NCBI RefSeq assembly: GCF_022605725.1
Contig: NC_065552.1
Location: forward strand, 30,639,879 to 30,703,878
Source: Anthonomus grandis grandis
Lineage: Eukaryota; Arthropoda; Insecta; Coleoptera; Curculionidae
Direction of reading: 5' to 3'
Length of the DNA stretch: 64,000 nucleotides
Both the position numbers and the translations under genes were made by a program. Positions 1 to 11,859 of the stretch are shown piece by piece. The notes beneath the pieces were generated by a model. The model was given only the letters and a program-made list of their open reading frames with translations. It did no database searches and had not been told where the DNA came from. Each line of letters begins with the position of its first letter. Position 1 is the stretch's first letter.

Positions 1-345
1 GTGATATTTATTATTTTTATGGTCGTTTCAAGTACATACATGAACAGCTATATATTATACCAGCAAGCATATCCATAAAAAATACTATCATAACCCAGAA
101 TATTCGCAAAAATTGATACCAGGCTAGGAGAAATTGCGATATTTAAGTTAATATGAACACAAATGCATAAGAGAGTAATCTGCAAAATTTTCGACCTTAA
201 GGCTGGACGCACATAGAAAGAGCAAAACAGTTTTAGTCAAAAACGTTTTTGAGTAAAAGTGTTCCATGTTGTTGTTCCCATGCAAATTAAATGAGTCGAC
301 GCACACTGGTTAGTCGCGTGCCTTAAGGCTCGTTTAGGCTCGTTC

Positions 346-1308
346 GTAGCCGATCGATAGTTCTAGCCTGGACACTTATCCCCGCTTCCATCGATACCTC
401 ACAACAGAAGCCGAAATCATGCGAGGCGACGACCGCATCGCGATGGCAAAAATTCCGCGCTGGGGCACATATCGAATAATAATATTTCACTGCAGTTATT
501 ATTGTAGTTTATAGTGTGATTACGCATTTAAAATTTTAAAATACCAAACTATTTTGATACTCGCTTTGAGTTTTAAAAAGAATAAAAATTCGGTATTTAA
601 ATTAGGTGGGTAAATTAACAATTTTATTTTTAACTTACATTTTACAATCTTAATTTTATTTAGAATAATGCCTACCTCTTGCTGCATTCCTGTTTAAGCT
701 CAGAAAAAATTAAAATGGATTTAAAATTTTTTTTTTGGTTTTGATTATCTTCGGAATCATTCAAATTTTCGATTTTTTAAATAAGCAACAAAAATTTGGC
801 GTAGGTACCTACCTAATTTTGTTTTCGGCATTAACATTTTTACGAAAAAGTAATACAGCAATGCAAAAACTTTCCCATAGCAACCAAGATAACCCACAAA
901 AGTGTCAGGAATAAGTTTTTGAAAAATTGTTTTTTTTTTTCAAAAATCTTTAAAACCACATAAAATATAATATATATATTTTTTTTATATGGCATATTCT
1001 TTTACAAGTAAATAATCTGCAACTTTGGGGTAAATTATCCATTTTCGTATTTTGAGGGTAGACGAATTTAAAACGCCGTTTATGTATATTTTTCCAATAA
1101 AATAAATAATAAAAAATATTTAAAACATTTATCATATACCTAAAAATACGTAATAATAAAAAAAATATATTATCTTGTAAAATGTAAAATATTGGGTCCC
1201 GCGGTATCTCCACTTAGTCGTTCCACTGTACGGCGTGCGCCATCAAATCTCGGCTTCAATTTTGACGCCACGAAACCAGCGTCACGGCTAGAACTCTCGA
1301 TCGGCTAC
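346..1308. repeat. Inverted-repeat pair, possible MITE ends
   Basis: A 23-nt segment at 346-368 (GTAGCCGATCGATAGTTCTA, then GCC) recurs as its reverse complement at 1286-1308 with one mismatch. Related GC-rich sequence containing GGCTCGTTC flanks both copies. The enclosed ~900 bp is AT-rich and has no convincing coding sequence. A non-autonomous DNA transposon is the simplest reading, but no target duplication could be fixed. Confidence 0.4.
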
Positions 1309-1335
1309 GGCTCGTTCCGTCATAGTTAAGCACGG

Positions 1336-2253
1336 GGCCCACTGAATCGGCATCGACCGACTCGGCATGGTCGGTACAATCGGCCGGATTTGCTTCACAT
1401 GTATATAAATGGGGCCGCGCGCACTGAATCGGTTCGGTTTTCTCCGGCGACGATCTCATATTGTGGGGAGGGCAACTTTTGCCCATTGCACCGAAAGCCT
1501 GCGACTATTTTAGCATTTTTTCGTATAGAGTGAGGCACTGTTTCAAAGAATTTTAAAAACCGTTGATTTGATAAACAGGAATTTAAAGAAAACACAAGGC
1601 TCAAACTAAATAACATAGAAAGTTATCACGATGGATGCCATATTAAGAGACTGCAACCTCTAGTTTTATATTCATCAAAATGTACTACATTTTAAAACTT
1701 GTTGGTACATATTGTAAAATTCTTTTTAATTTAAACAGGGAGACATTTGCAATTATGATTTTCTTTTGAAAGTCGAAAAAAAATGTAAACTTACTGCCAG
1801 TCGTTCTTCCGGCCGAATCGATTTCCAAAAATTTGTCTCTTGTTTCAGAATTTTCAAAAGTTCATAAAATTTGGACGCAGACATTCTAAAATATTTGAAA
1901 AACATTGCTTCGTCCTCCAGCAAATCATAAAATATATGATGATATTCTCCGAAATCTCTTCTTTTTAAAAAAATATCATGAACCCAAAACCTCCTACGCT
2001 TTTCTACCGCTTCTACTTCAGCACAGGCTACTTCAATCATAACATCCTCTTTAGAATCTGAGGACCTACTCATTTTTTTTTAAAACGCTTAAACGGGAGC
2101 TTAATCACAATACTTCTATATGCTCGAATAGTCGAACCACTTTTAAACGTCGTCGTGTCTTCGTTCTGCCGATTGTATGAGCGCTAGTTACGGACTGAAC
2201 GGACCGAACGTGCCGATCCGACCGAGCCGATCCGATTCAGTGGGCGCCCTCCT
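1336..2253 (-). mobile_element. PIF/Harbinger-like element remnant
   Basis: A motif containing CACTGAATCGG occurs three times: in + orientation near 1341 and 1420, and inverted near 2230-2250. It is embedded in GC-rich GATCGG/GTCGG sequence. Between the outer copies lies a minus-strand fragment of a Harbinger transposase. The repeated CACTGAATCGG motif looks like a terminal or subterminal inverted repeat. I could not decide which left copy is the true end, and no 3-bp duplication is clear. Confidence 0.5.
1753..2073 (-). pseudogene. Harbinger transposase, N-terminal fragment
   Basis: A 106-codon minus-strand frame contains the order typical of insect PIF/Harbinger transposase N-termini: a basic stretch followed by FWVHDIFLKR, then EYHHIFYDLLEDEAMFFKYF, MSASKFYELL, and RPEERLAVSLHFF. 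These match the N-terminal helical region preceding the DDE domain. The whole catalytic domain is absent, so this is a 3'-truncated relic. It lies inside GC-rich inverted-repeat sequence that probably marks the element ends. The family is assigned from recall of related proteins, and no alignment was run. Confidence 0.6.
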
Positions 2254-2386
2254 TTAGGCTGCTCGACGTCGATCGCTGGATCCTCGTTTTGGGTTAAAAC
2301 ATTGTGCACAGAATTGTTTGCTTCCAGTTTATTATTGGATGGCTGCACGAGCAGTGTGAAGTAGTAGGTGTTATTAACCTTTTAAT

Positions 2387-2573
2387 TATGGAAGTGGATG
2401 CAGAAAAACTAATTGTCAGGGTAGAGGCTAGACCACCTTTAACCAACTACCAATTAAAAGATCACCATAATTGGGAGTTGGTAGATAAATTATGGGAGGA
2501 TATTTCAGTAGATATGAAAGCAACAGGAAAAAAATATAACAAAGTAAATTTTAACGGTTTATTATTATCATGA
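2387..2573 (+). pseudogene. MADF-domain fragment
   Basis: From the internal ATG at 2387 the frame reads MEVDAEKLIVRVEARPPL, then NYQLKDHHNWELVDKLWEDI. This is the start of a MADF DNA-binding domain: a helix ending in a charged patch, then the conserved W-x-x-(V/I)-x-x-x-(L)-W pattern. MADF proteins are encoded by host regulators and as the second protein of some PIF/Harbinger transposons. Its position next to a Harbinger relic favours the latter. The frame ends after about 60 residues, either at a lost splice donor or by truncation. Confidence 0.5.
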
Positions 2574-2606
2574 AGGTGACAACTTAAGTGGGCACACTAT
2601 AATATA

Positions 2607-4455
2607 CAGGGTGTTCATTTGAAAACTTCCCACCACGGACTTATCGAAAACCACTGTTTAAAAAAAACGCCGAAATACGTCAAAAGGTTTGTCAAGGGGG
2701 ACAACTTTCTAACCTAAAATTACTTCACCCCGTTTCACCCTCTGCCTCCCAGGGTCATCCCCTTAAAAATTTTAAATGGCAAGGGGTATCGAGTAATAGT
2801 TTGTTTAAAAGGTCTTTCAAAGTCTTTTATTTTGACGTTTGATTTTTTTTAAAATCGGTCGATTCGTTTTTGAGAAAATTAGAAAAATCTTTGTTTATCT
2901 TAATGTGTTCAGATAGAAAACAAAAACATGAAAATATCAGTTTTTATCTCAATAAGTGTTCGAAATGTTGCCCGTTAGGGTTTGCCAAATCTACAATTCG
3001 TTTATAATTTAAAACGGAAACTACCAACATAAACAGCAATTCCAAAGATTAGACGTGGAAAAAACTAAATAACAACCTGAATTTTTTTCCGCATTCTTTT
3101 GATCAACCAGATATCCTGGGCGAACTGTATTTATTGTTATACCTGCTTAGTTATTTATAGTTGCTAAGGAAAATGTAATAGTGAAAATTTATTTGTTGAA
3201 TTAAAGATTTTACTTCCAAAATGGTTTACACACTAGCCGAAAGAGTGGAAATTATTCTAATTTATGGTGCCCAAAATCAATGTGCTCGGCAAACTGCCGT
3301 CACGTTTAACGCCAGACATCCGAAGAAGATAACTTCTCATAGGTATGTTTTGGATCTTGTTACTTAGTTTACTGAAACTGGATCTGTGGCAAATAAAAAA
3401 CGTGATCATCGGCGAATTTTGGATGAAGCCGCTCAAGTTGAAGTTTTGGGTCATTTTGGAATAAATCCTAATACTCCATTACGCAAAATTGTTGCTGCCA
3501 CTGGTATTTCATTAGGCTCTGTTCACACAGTTACCAAACTTCATAAATTTCATCCATTCAAAATGAAAATATTGCAAAAGTTAACCGAAGACGATTTCGA
3601 TAGGCGAGTTAAGTTTCGTGAAAAAATGACTGAAGCGATTAATGATAATACTATTCATGTAAAGAATATCTGCTTCAGCGATGAATGCACATTTTATCTT
3701 AATGGATTTGTTAATAAGCATAACTGTAGATATTGGAGCAATAAAAATCCTCATGCATTTGTAGAAGGGCATACCCAGTACCCTCAAAAAATTAATGTAT
3801 GGGCAGGCATTTTAGGAAATAAAGTGATTGGGCCATTATTTATTAACGAAAATTTCCGGAAAATACCAATTTATGGAAAATACCATCAATCCGCTTATCA
3901 CTGAATCCATTGAAAACCAAATCGATGATGATGGAAACCCTATACTTGATGAGGCTGAAATATATTTCCAGCAAGACGGCGCTCCTCCTCACTATGTTCT
4001 TCCCGTTCGGCAATGGCTAGACGACGAGTTTTCAAATAAATGGATAGGGCGAAGGGGGCCTATAGAATGGCCTGCTAGATCTCCTGATATAACGCCGTTA
4101 GACTTTTTTCTATGGGGTTATTTGAAATCTATTGTGTTTACTCCCCAACCTGAAAGTTTGGATGAACTTCGCCAACGCATTATCGACAGCTGCCATGATA
4201 TCTCACAACATCGCATATATCATTGTTTGACCCAAAACGGGCAACATTTTGAACACTTATTGAAATAAAAACTGATATTTTCATGTTTTTGATTTCTATC
4301 TGAACAAATTAAGATAAACAAAGATTTTTCTAATTTTCTCGAAAACGAATCGACCGATTTAAAAAAATCAAACGTCAAAATAAAAGACTTCGAAAGATCT
4401 TTTAAACAAGCTATTACTCGATACCCCTTTTCCATTTAAAATGTTTAAGGGGATG
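2607..4455 (+). mobile_element. Mariner-type element with long TIRs, right end truncated
   Basis: The left end begins CAGGGTGTTCATTTGAAAAC after a TA. Roughly 2764-2977 is an imperfect inverted copy of 4236-4450, so the TIR arms exceed 200 bp. They run into the transposase C-terminal codons on the right side. The outermost ~150 bp of the left end has no partner on the right, where sequence homology stops near 4455 beside a piggyBac relic. The element was therefore truncated or overwritten. Confidence 0.7.
3221..4268 (+). pseudogene. Mariner transposase (DUF4817/DD41D type), frameshifted
   Basis: Reading starts at ATG 3221 (MVYTLAERVEIILIYGAQNQ), the helix-turn-helix N-terminus found in DUF4817-type insect mariner transposases. 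An in-frame TAG sits at 3365. The frame then continues through FSDECTFYLNGFVN (first catalytic Asp) and INVWAGILGNKVIGPLF. A +1 shift near 3855-3880 moves into the frame with FQQDGAPPHYVLPV (second Asp) and WPARSPDITPLDFFLWGYLK (third Asp in PLDFF), ending at 4268. I count 41 residues between the second and third Asp, unlike the 34 of classical mariners. The stop plus the frameshift make it non-functional. Confidence 0.8.
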
Positions 4456-4578
4456 AAAAAACAAAACGGGAACAAAAAAAAATTATTCTTATTTATAACA
4501 AAAAAACATAAAAACTAATTCAAGGTGCTCTAAAATAAAACATAACATTGAGAAATATAAATTTTTTTACTTTTTTCT

Positions 4579-6094
4579 TTAAAAAACCCATGGTACATAT
4601 TTTGACCCACCATACCACTGCCTAAAGTTATTTTGTATGGTAGGACTGAAAACAAGACTTGTTCTTTCCCAAACATAGGGGAACTTGACACACGCTGCAG
4701 GTCCAGTTTGTGCGTATTTCAAATTCCTTGGAACTACAGACTGCACATCTTCGTCTACTGGTTCGTACTGGCTGATGTGTACTTTGAGTAAGTCTAATCG
4801 TTTCTGGTTGGGAAGGTTTCCTTTTTTGATGGGTGTTGGTAATGGTTTTTCGGTACCCTGTAATGATGTTACCAATTTGTCAGCAACTAGATGTTCAATA
4901 ATATTAAAACGAAATTCTTTCATGTTCATTTTAGGCCCTTCAGATAACTTGTAAAGCACGTAAGCATTAGCAACAGCAGCATCAATAAAGAAAAACATGA
5001 TTCTATGCCATCATTTTTTGCTTTTTCGGTCGAGGCCGTAAACTGCCCTCATTTGGTCAAATTTATCTACTGAGTTCACATGTCTATTGTAATCAGTCAG
5101 CGCTATTGGGCAAGGTATGTTTTCTACACTGCCGTCTTTCGCTTTCCTTTTTACCTCAGTTTTGTCATCTGGGTAGTGATAATTTGAAAGAAGATGAACT
5201 GTTCTTTTATCGCATGCTGAAAGTCCTGTAGAACTCACGTACCAGTCACAGTCACCCCTGTGCATTGCTTTATCTTCCAGAAATTGGGGCATTATTTTCC
5301 TGGTATGTCTAACAGTACCACAGGCATATAACTTTTCTTGATAAGTTGATTCATTAGGGCTACATTTGTAAAAAAGTTATCAAAGAAAATTTTATGATAC
5401 CTATGTTTTAAATTTTGTGTCATCTGAAGCACTACTTTGGTACCCAAACATTTTTCTGCAACAGGACCGGTTTTGCCACAATATATTTGAAAATCCCAGC
5501 AATATCCAGTGCTGTCAGCTATCATCCACACTTTATAGCCTCTCTTTACTGGCTTTGCAGGCATGTATTGTTTGATCGTAGATCGGCCTTTAAAATTTAT
5601 CATAGACTCGTCCACTAATAAAAAATTCGTGAGGATGCAGACAGGCTTGAAAATGATTGGATTTCAGCATTTCTAAAAATGGTCTTACCTTATATAATTT
5701 ATCAAAATTATCGGAATTTCGGTTGGGCTTGACAACAACTTCATGTTGTTGTCAAGCCCAACCGAACAGGTGGAACCGTTTTATTATTCTTACTCCACTG
5801 TATTTTTAATAATGTTTTTAATTCGCTCAGTGGAATAAGGTCTTCGGGGTCCCATTCCTCCGGTTCTTCAGATGATGATATTACCATATTATTCGGTTCT
5901 GATAAATTATTTGTGATTTCTGGCTCGTCTACATCATTTCCATTACAACTATCATTATCCGAGTCGATATCTGATGGAATGTCTACAAATTCACTGTCCG
6001 AATTTTCAATATTCTCAATTTCATTATAAAGATCCTTTTCAGTTAAACCAATAAGCTTAAAAGTAATGGTTCTGGTAAATCGGTCACTTGCCAT
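4579..6094 (-). pseudogene. piggyBac transposase 1, deleted and frameshifted
   Basis: Read on the minus strand, 6094-5741 encodes the acidic N-terminus (MASDRFTRTITFKLIGL, a Ser/Asp/Glu-rich stretch, then EEWDPEDLIPLSEL). After a 45-bp hairpin, coding resumes with KVRPFLEML, then VDESMINFKGRSTIKQYMP (a catalytic Asp region), KPVKRGYKVW, FFDNFFTN, HVNSVDKFDQMRAVYG and a C-terminal tail ending at 4579. The block normally lying between the acidic N-terminus and FDKLYKVRP, including the first catalytic Asp, is missing. A break near 5000 separates the last segment. Family membership rests on these motifs. Confidence 0.85.
5720..5764. repeat. Perfect 20-bp hairpin at a deletion junction
   Basis: CGGTTGGGCTTGACAACAAC at 5720-5739 is followed by the 5-nt loop TTCAT and the exact reverse complement at 5745-5764. 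It sits where the piggyBac 1 transposase loses its internal coding block. Confidence 0.9.
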
Positions 6095-6480
6095 ATTGTG
6101 CTCCTAGCTAAAAAAAAACCTTACTTGTATGGTGGGACAAAATTTACACAGAATAGTAAAGTAACTCAATAATTTCAAGTTATTTAGTATAAAACAGTTA
6201 TATAAAAAGTATATCAAATATTTTTAACAAAAAAAAACAATAAAACTTGAAAAAAAAAATAAAAATATCTTACCCTTTTTAGAACGAAACGTGCAACAAC
6301 AAAACATCAACAAACGAATAACCACTTGAATCACTAGGCACAATCTAGTTACAACACGGTTTAATAAATAAACCGACGTACATTACTGGGAAAAAAACAA
6401 TTGTACAATTGTACAATTGTAGGTGGGTTAAATTTTACTCCAACATACATGTAGAGTTGTATAATAGGTGCGTTAAATTT

Positions 6481-7037
6481 TGTCCCTAAGTACTTCAAAG
6501 GGATAACACTTCGGATCTCATTAAAGAAATGTTTCTGGACTTAAAATATGTGCTTCTAATTTGCGGACATTCTGTCTATCGGCCAAATTAAATTTTTTGT
6601 CAATAAATAAAATGGATATAGGAGCAGATTAATTTCTTACAATACCCAATACATATAACATAGATGTATTTAAATGCTTCTTATTTATTTTATGATTCTT
6701 GATGATTTTTATGCATATATATTTTGCTTTTATTTTTTTCTTAAATTATATTTTTGTTAATTTTTTTTCTTATAATTAAAGATGAGTTCCTAGTTTTTTA
6801 ATCAACGATCATTTTCCTTATATTAATAAATTCAAATTGTGACATACTAATTATATAAAATATAACAACCATATTATTTTTGAGATAAAATTCGCACATG
6901 AAGCAAGTTTATATTATGATCCTTTGCCCTTTTTTAAAACTGTTGATTTCAAAGTTCGAAAAATCCAGAAATATGATAAAATCGTTTCACATCAAAGTAG
7001 AACAGCATCTTTTTTGTAATTCTCTATTCTGTTTCAG
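6481..7037. other. AT-rich intron sequence, nothing recognised
   Basis: The stretch is composed of A/T runs. Its only recognisable end is the pyrimidine tract and acceptor (TGTTTCAG) just before the exon at 7038. Confidence 0.6.
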
Positions 7038-7076
7038 GGCGACGGAACGGGCGAAATAATATCTGCAGGAGAAATG
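7038..7076 (+). CDS. Collagen-like gene, linker exon (GDGTGEIISAGEM)
   Basis: This 39-nt phase-0 exon lies between CTGTTTCAG and the donor GTAAGC and encodes 13 residues, GDGTGEIISAGEM. The Gly spacing is irregular, so it is a non-collagenous interruption or hinge. Its assignment to the collagen gene rests on strand, phase and the fit to the next exon, which starts with two non-helical residues (IV) before regular Gly-X-Y. Upstream exons are not in the window. The following intron is 15.5 kb and full of transposons. Confidence 0.6.
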
Positions 7077-8359
7077 GTAAGCAGACGCTGTTTGTTTTTT
7101 GTCTATTTTTATTCTCAGTTCGAGGGTTGTTTATTTCTAAGCCCTTTGAACTCGTATAGTAACGATAAGGACTTTTGACTTTGAGGTATCTTCTTTAAGG
7201 GCGGATCTACGATTTATGTTAATATTTTTTTACAAAATACCATTTGATTTAAAAAAGTTTTATGAAATATTTGTAATGTTGTTGGTAAAAATATAAACTT
7301 CTTTAAAGTAGGAGTTCAACTATCTAATTTACGCTTTTAGTATTAGTTTCGGTCTTTAGGCTTATAATAGCACTCTATTCGCAGGTGAACATTTCACCAC
7401 TCTCCTAAGAATGTTTGAATAATACCTATATATTTAAAAAAAAACAAAAACACAAAGTCTAAGCCTCACTTTATTGTATATGTAGCTACAAGTGTTTCTC
7501 TGATTTTAGACCATTATTATACCTAAAAATAATTATAAAACAATATCAGATATAAATAAAAATGAAATTAAAAGGAAACTAACTACTACTAACTAAATGA
7601 ATCAACAAAGCTTTTAGACCTCCCAAGAGCCTTTCAAACCTTAACCATTTGAAATACAAGAGATGAATCAGCAACCTGTTTAAAAAGGCTCAGGTCAGGA
7701 GGTCCTCAAAAATGACTATTCAGAGAGGCCTTCAGCAAAAGATATCTTTCCAGAACAAGACAATCAGAAGGAGGTATACTAGAAATAAGGTTCTTGAGGT
7801 CCAATGATATTAATTTGGAACTTAAAGTATCCACTCTTAAATGTGGTGGCTTCTCTTAGAACATTATTTAATCAGGCAGTCAAATGGTAGCAAGGAGAAT
7901 TTGTAAAAGTCTTGATGTTGCTCTAAAATGAACGAGTCACGTGTAGCGCCATACATAAATAATTGTGAGATTGTGTGTTTTTGTTTAAATTTAAAAAATA
8001 ATTGTTTCCTCTCTTGGAGAAAATAGATGATATATTTTTGTTGGAAAATACACTTATACGCATTCTGTTTACTGCTATAATACAAATTCTAAAATAATAA
8101 AACCCTTAAAATCTTATTGTTATTTCATTCACAAATTAACTAGACTACTGATCATGATGTGTCTTCTACACCCACTCTTAAGGCTTCCTAGCTTCTATTT
8201 TAAGAAACAACGGATCTCAGAATAAGTTTTCAAATTATTGATCCATCTCAGCTTTCCCTATCCTATGTCAAGTTTTTAAATCTGTCTAAAAAATAAATAA
8301 ACCAAAACTTAGAAACAATAACAAATTAAACAACAATTTTTTTTTTCAATATTTCAGTA
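7077..8359. other. Intron, no gene recognised
   Basis: The sequence is AT-rich with no convincing coding sequence. The more GC-balanced part at 7600-7860 looks like old repeat material on the minus strand, but I could not assign it. Confidence 0.5.
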
Positions 8360-10907
8360 TTAACCCATTAACGCCTGGTTAATTTTTTTTTTGGCAGAGA
8401 AATATCAAATGATTATTTTTTAGGTTTTTAGGATACAATACAAGGATTGACAGCAATTTTTTAGTTTTATTGGTAATACTGTAGCCGAAATTAAATGTGA
8501 TCATATGGTAACACTAGGTGTTTTAACTACCTAGTTATAACAATTTGTAAAAAAATACAAAGAATTGTTCAGTGTCATTTATTTTAAAGTAAAAAACAAA
8601 AACTGTTATTTTAGACTAAAATCTACTTTCATTGAAAAGCTACTTTGTATGAAATAAAGAAAAACAGTCAATACAAAGACCCACGTCGCATTTTTTGCAC
8701 ATTGTTCTTCCCACTGCAGAACAGCCCTCTCCAGCACAACGTCGCCGTTTGTTTTGGGGAACTCGAATAACCAAATGATCCCTTTTATCATACCGAATAT
8801 CATCCGATACCCTGTTCAAGGAAACTGAGCTTGAAGATGTGGAAACTTTACGAGGACCTTTTGGTGGAACTCCAAAAGAGTTCAAATAAAATTTCGCTAT
8901 TTCCCTTCTAAACTCTAATTGCGGAAGAGTTCCTCCAGATTTCTTGTGGAGTTGCCAAGCATTCTGCACACACGCATCCATTAGCCACGTAAATATACTC
9001 CACCACCACTTTTTACCCCTTATACCAATGCGGTATCTCGATATATTGTTGTCCATAAGGTCAACGCCGCCCATATAAGAATTGTAAGTTCCAATTACAA
9101 ACGGCCGAGGCACTTTTTTTTCGGCACTTGAATATCGGCGCACAGATCCAATTGGTTGTACTCCAAAACATGTTGACGCCAGAGTGACAACTTCATTATC
9201 AGCCCAGCGAACATATGAAATCCCATTACCCTTATCAAGGATAGATTCGGTAGTACCTCTCAGTTTTTTTTCAAAGGTCTTTTTTTCTGTAAGAGAGCAT
9301 CCCTTAGGTAATCTCAATCTAAATATTTTCACGCACAGTTCCAGTACCTTAATACCCTTTATCTCGTAAATATTTAAGGAGCTTTACGCCTGTAAATAAA
9401 TTATCAAAATAGAGTTTATATGGTTTGAAACCTTTTACTCTTTCTACTTCTTTTAGCATTTGCACCATGGGCGCTGATGCTTTACCGTATAATAATTCAT
9501 ACTCAGGGGAGCGGCGGGGGTTATTTCCCTGATACATTTCAAAGTTGATGAGGTAACCGGAAGCCGTATTCATACACCACATTTTATAGCCGAAACGAAC
9601 TGGCTTACCTCGAATAAACTGCTTGCAGCTGTGTTTTCCGAAGTATCGAATCATAGATTCGTCGTAACATAGATGCTCTTCAGGCTCAAAATAAGCTAAA
9701 AAGTTTTCCTTGATCTTGTCCATTAGTGGACGCATTTTCCACACTTTATTAGACAGCTCTGGTTTACAATTATCAGCGAAGTGAATAAAACGCGAAATTT
9801 GCAAAAACCGGTCCCTGCGCATAGACATGTAAACCAGTTCATTTCTCATGTCATTATTTGAGTCCCAGTAAAACCTTTTTCCTGGTAAATCAATATACCC
9901 ACTAATAATAAGAATGCCAATGTAGCATTTCATTTCTCCTACAGATACTTTAGGGTCCGGACAGTTTTTGAATAAGGCATACCTGGACGTTTCCTCGATC
10001 ATCATATGTATGATGTCATCATGGGTAAACAATTCTAATAATTCCACGGGACTTAAATGTTGATATGGCTTGAAGTCACATGTTGGAAAAATTTGGTGAT
10101 TTGGTTGCAAATCTCCTTGGACCCAGTCGAAGTCCTCTACATCAACAGTAATTTGTGTTATCGAAGGTGCTTTGTTTTGTGATGGCGAAGGAGACCTATG
10201 TTTTGGTGAAGCTCGAAGTGATCCAAGACTTCGCGACAAATCATCAGAACTGCACCCACCAGCTCTGGTGTTGTCCAGGAGTTTTACTTCGGCTTGACCT
10301 CTAAGTTGTCTGCCAGATAAATTGTCAATAAATCCACTACCATCTTTATCCCCGGAGTCTACGTCGGTCAGAACGTCCGGATCGGGTGGTTCAATAAATA
10401 TTTCGTCTATATTATCACTATAGGCAATCTCTAGGGCATCTTGAAGTGAGAAACCCCTCCTATAACAAAAAAAATAAATTTACAAAAAATTCGGTAGTGT
10501 AACCGCCTAGCGTTACCATACGGTAACAGGCTGATATATACATCTGTAGCTAATATGGCATAACTCAGATTTCGACAAAAAAATAACTAGTACAATATTT
10601 GATATGTCTTCTCACTGGCTAATAAAGTTAGAAACGGTTTCATAAAAAAACTCGAACAATATACTTACACAAAGTTTGGCTCCATAGCACGTTTACGCAA
10701 TATCAAAAACACCTAAATAAATTACACGCACACGTGTCTGGTACGAACGTCGTCTAGACCTGTTATGAACTAATCAACAAGTTGAACTATTTTTAAGAGA
10801 CTGACAGCGCCATCTCTCCAACCGGCCTAAAAATAGAGCCGCAGCATCCTTTACAGAAAGCATAAATAATTGTGACCATACGGTAACGCTAGGCGTTAAT
10901 GGGTTAA
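8360..10907 (-). mobile_element. piggyBac element 2, complete ends with TTAA duplication
   Basis: The 13-bp TIR CCCATTAACGCCT at 8364-8376 is matched exactly by AGGCGTTAATGGG at 10891-10903. Each end is flanked by TTAA (8360-8363 and 10904-10907), giving a 2540-bp element. Subterminal copies of a motif like CATACGGTAACGCTAGG occur near 8500, 10515 and 10878. Ends and duplication are intact, so only the transposase lesions stop it being autonomous. Confidence 0.95.
8640..10685 (-). pseudogene. piggyBac transposase 2, two exons, two lesions
   Basis: Exon 1 (10685-10669) holds only 17 nt, ATGGAGCCAAACTTTGT, followed by GTAAGT. An intron of 209 bp ends in TTATAG, and exon 2 from 10459 continues in frame (V-RGFSLQDALEIAYSD, an acidic N-terminus). 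The body shows YQHLSPVELLELF, GYIDLPGKRFYWD, YDESMIRYFGKHSCKQFIRG, KPVRFGYKMW and YFDNLFTG, then NSYMGGVDLMDNNISRY and a C-terminal Cys-rich finger (CxxxxC, CKKCDVGLCIDCF), ending at 8640. Lesions are an in-frame TAA at 9349-9351, where Tyr is usual, and a ~10-bp insertion near 9313-9325 that shifts frame. The rest is well preserved, so it died recently. Confidence 0.9.
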
Positions 10908-11810
10908 TTTAGACTCAAACTCAAAGAAACAAAAGAAGCACCACCTTATGATTGATATTTGGAAGAACATCTATGCTTAATTTCATAGTTTGCTTATAGG
11001 TCAAAGTATTATCATAGATACTTATCATATTAATGCACCACACCACAAGGATCAGTGCTAAGTCGTATTCATCTTTTTATTTTTGTGAATGCTTGCCTTT
11101 AGGGAACCAGTAACCTTATTGAGATCACTACTTTTAAAATCTACCTTCCTACCTATTTAGGTATCTCTGGATATAGCTATCCAACTAGAAATGAAGATAA
11201 CCTAATCTTAATAATTATATATATTCAATTATCAAAAAAATACATATATAGTATCCATCTGCAAATTTTTATTTAGCTAGTGACTTCAATTTATTTTCAA
11301 CAGTCATTGTTGGTGTCAGGTAAGCCATAGTGCTTTCTTTTCAATTCACAACAAGTTCCTAGTATAAATTATAATCTTCATCCATTGTACCTTCTGTAAC
11401 GATGGACTGGTTGCATTCAATCATATGACATATCAAAACACTCTTAGAAAAATTGCTAAACAACTGCATGCAACATTCCTATATCTGATAGTTATTTTTA
11501 ATAAGCCGAGGTAGATGCAAATAACTACTTTGACCCAGATTCGTTGTCTCCTGACTTTCTCAAAATTTTGGACGTATATAAGATCGTTTACTAAAATACT
11601 GACAGAACTGCTTTTCAACATATATTTTATAAGCAAATGATAATTAATTTGTAAACTATTACCTGTTAGCATATTACTGTATTAACAATGGTTTGTATGT
11701 CAGTGTCTTCGGGTTTGCTTAGAAGGATCAGTTTTCGGAAGAACAAGAATCAGCAAGGTCTTTACTGATTTCCTGGACAAGGGCTTGGAGAAGGGTTGTA
11801 GACTATGCGC
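10908..11810. other. Intron, no gene recognised
   Basis: AT-rich sequence between piggyBac 2 and an LTR-like repeat. Neither strand carries a convincing protein. Confidence 0.5.
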
Positions 11811-11859
11811 GCACTTTATACTATTGTAGAGTTTTTCCGTTCGTGCGTTAGGTGTGAAT

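Larger units (their letters stand above)
4500..6480 (-). mobile_element. piggyBac element 1 (broken)
   Basis: This is a minus-strand piggyBac-type element abutting the truncated mariner. It carries the transposase pieces listed separately, an A/T-rich 5' leader at 6100-6480 with three TTGTACAA-like palindromes around 6400, and TTAA motifs near 6425 and 6473. No matching pair of TIRs could be identified, so the outer limits are approximate. Confidence 0.6.

Noticed and set aside
950..1616. Three minus-strand frames of 70-90 codons
   Set aside because: Low-complexity or GC-biased repeat sequence without motifs, lying in inverted-repeat material.
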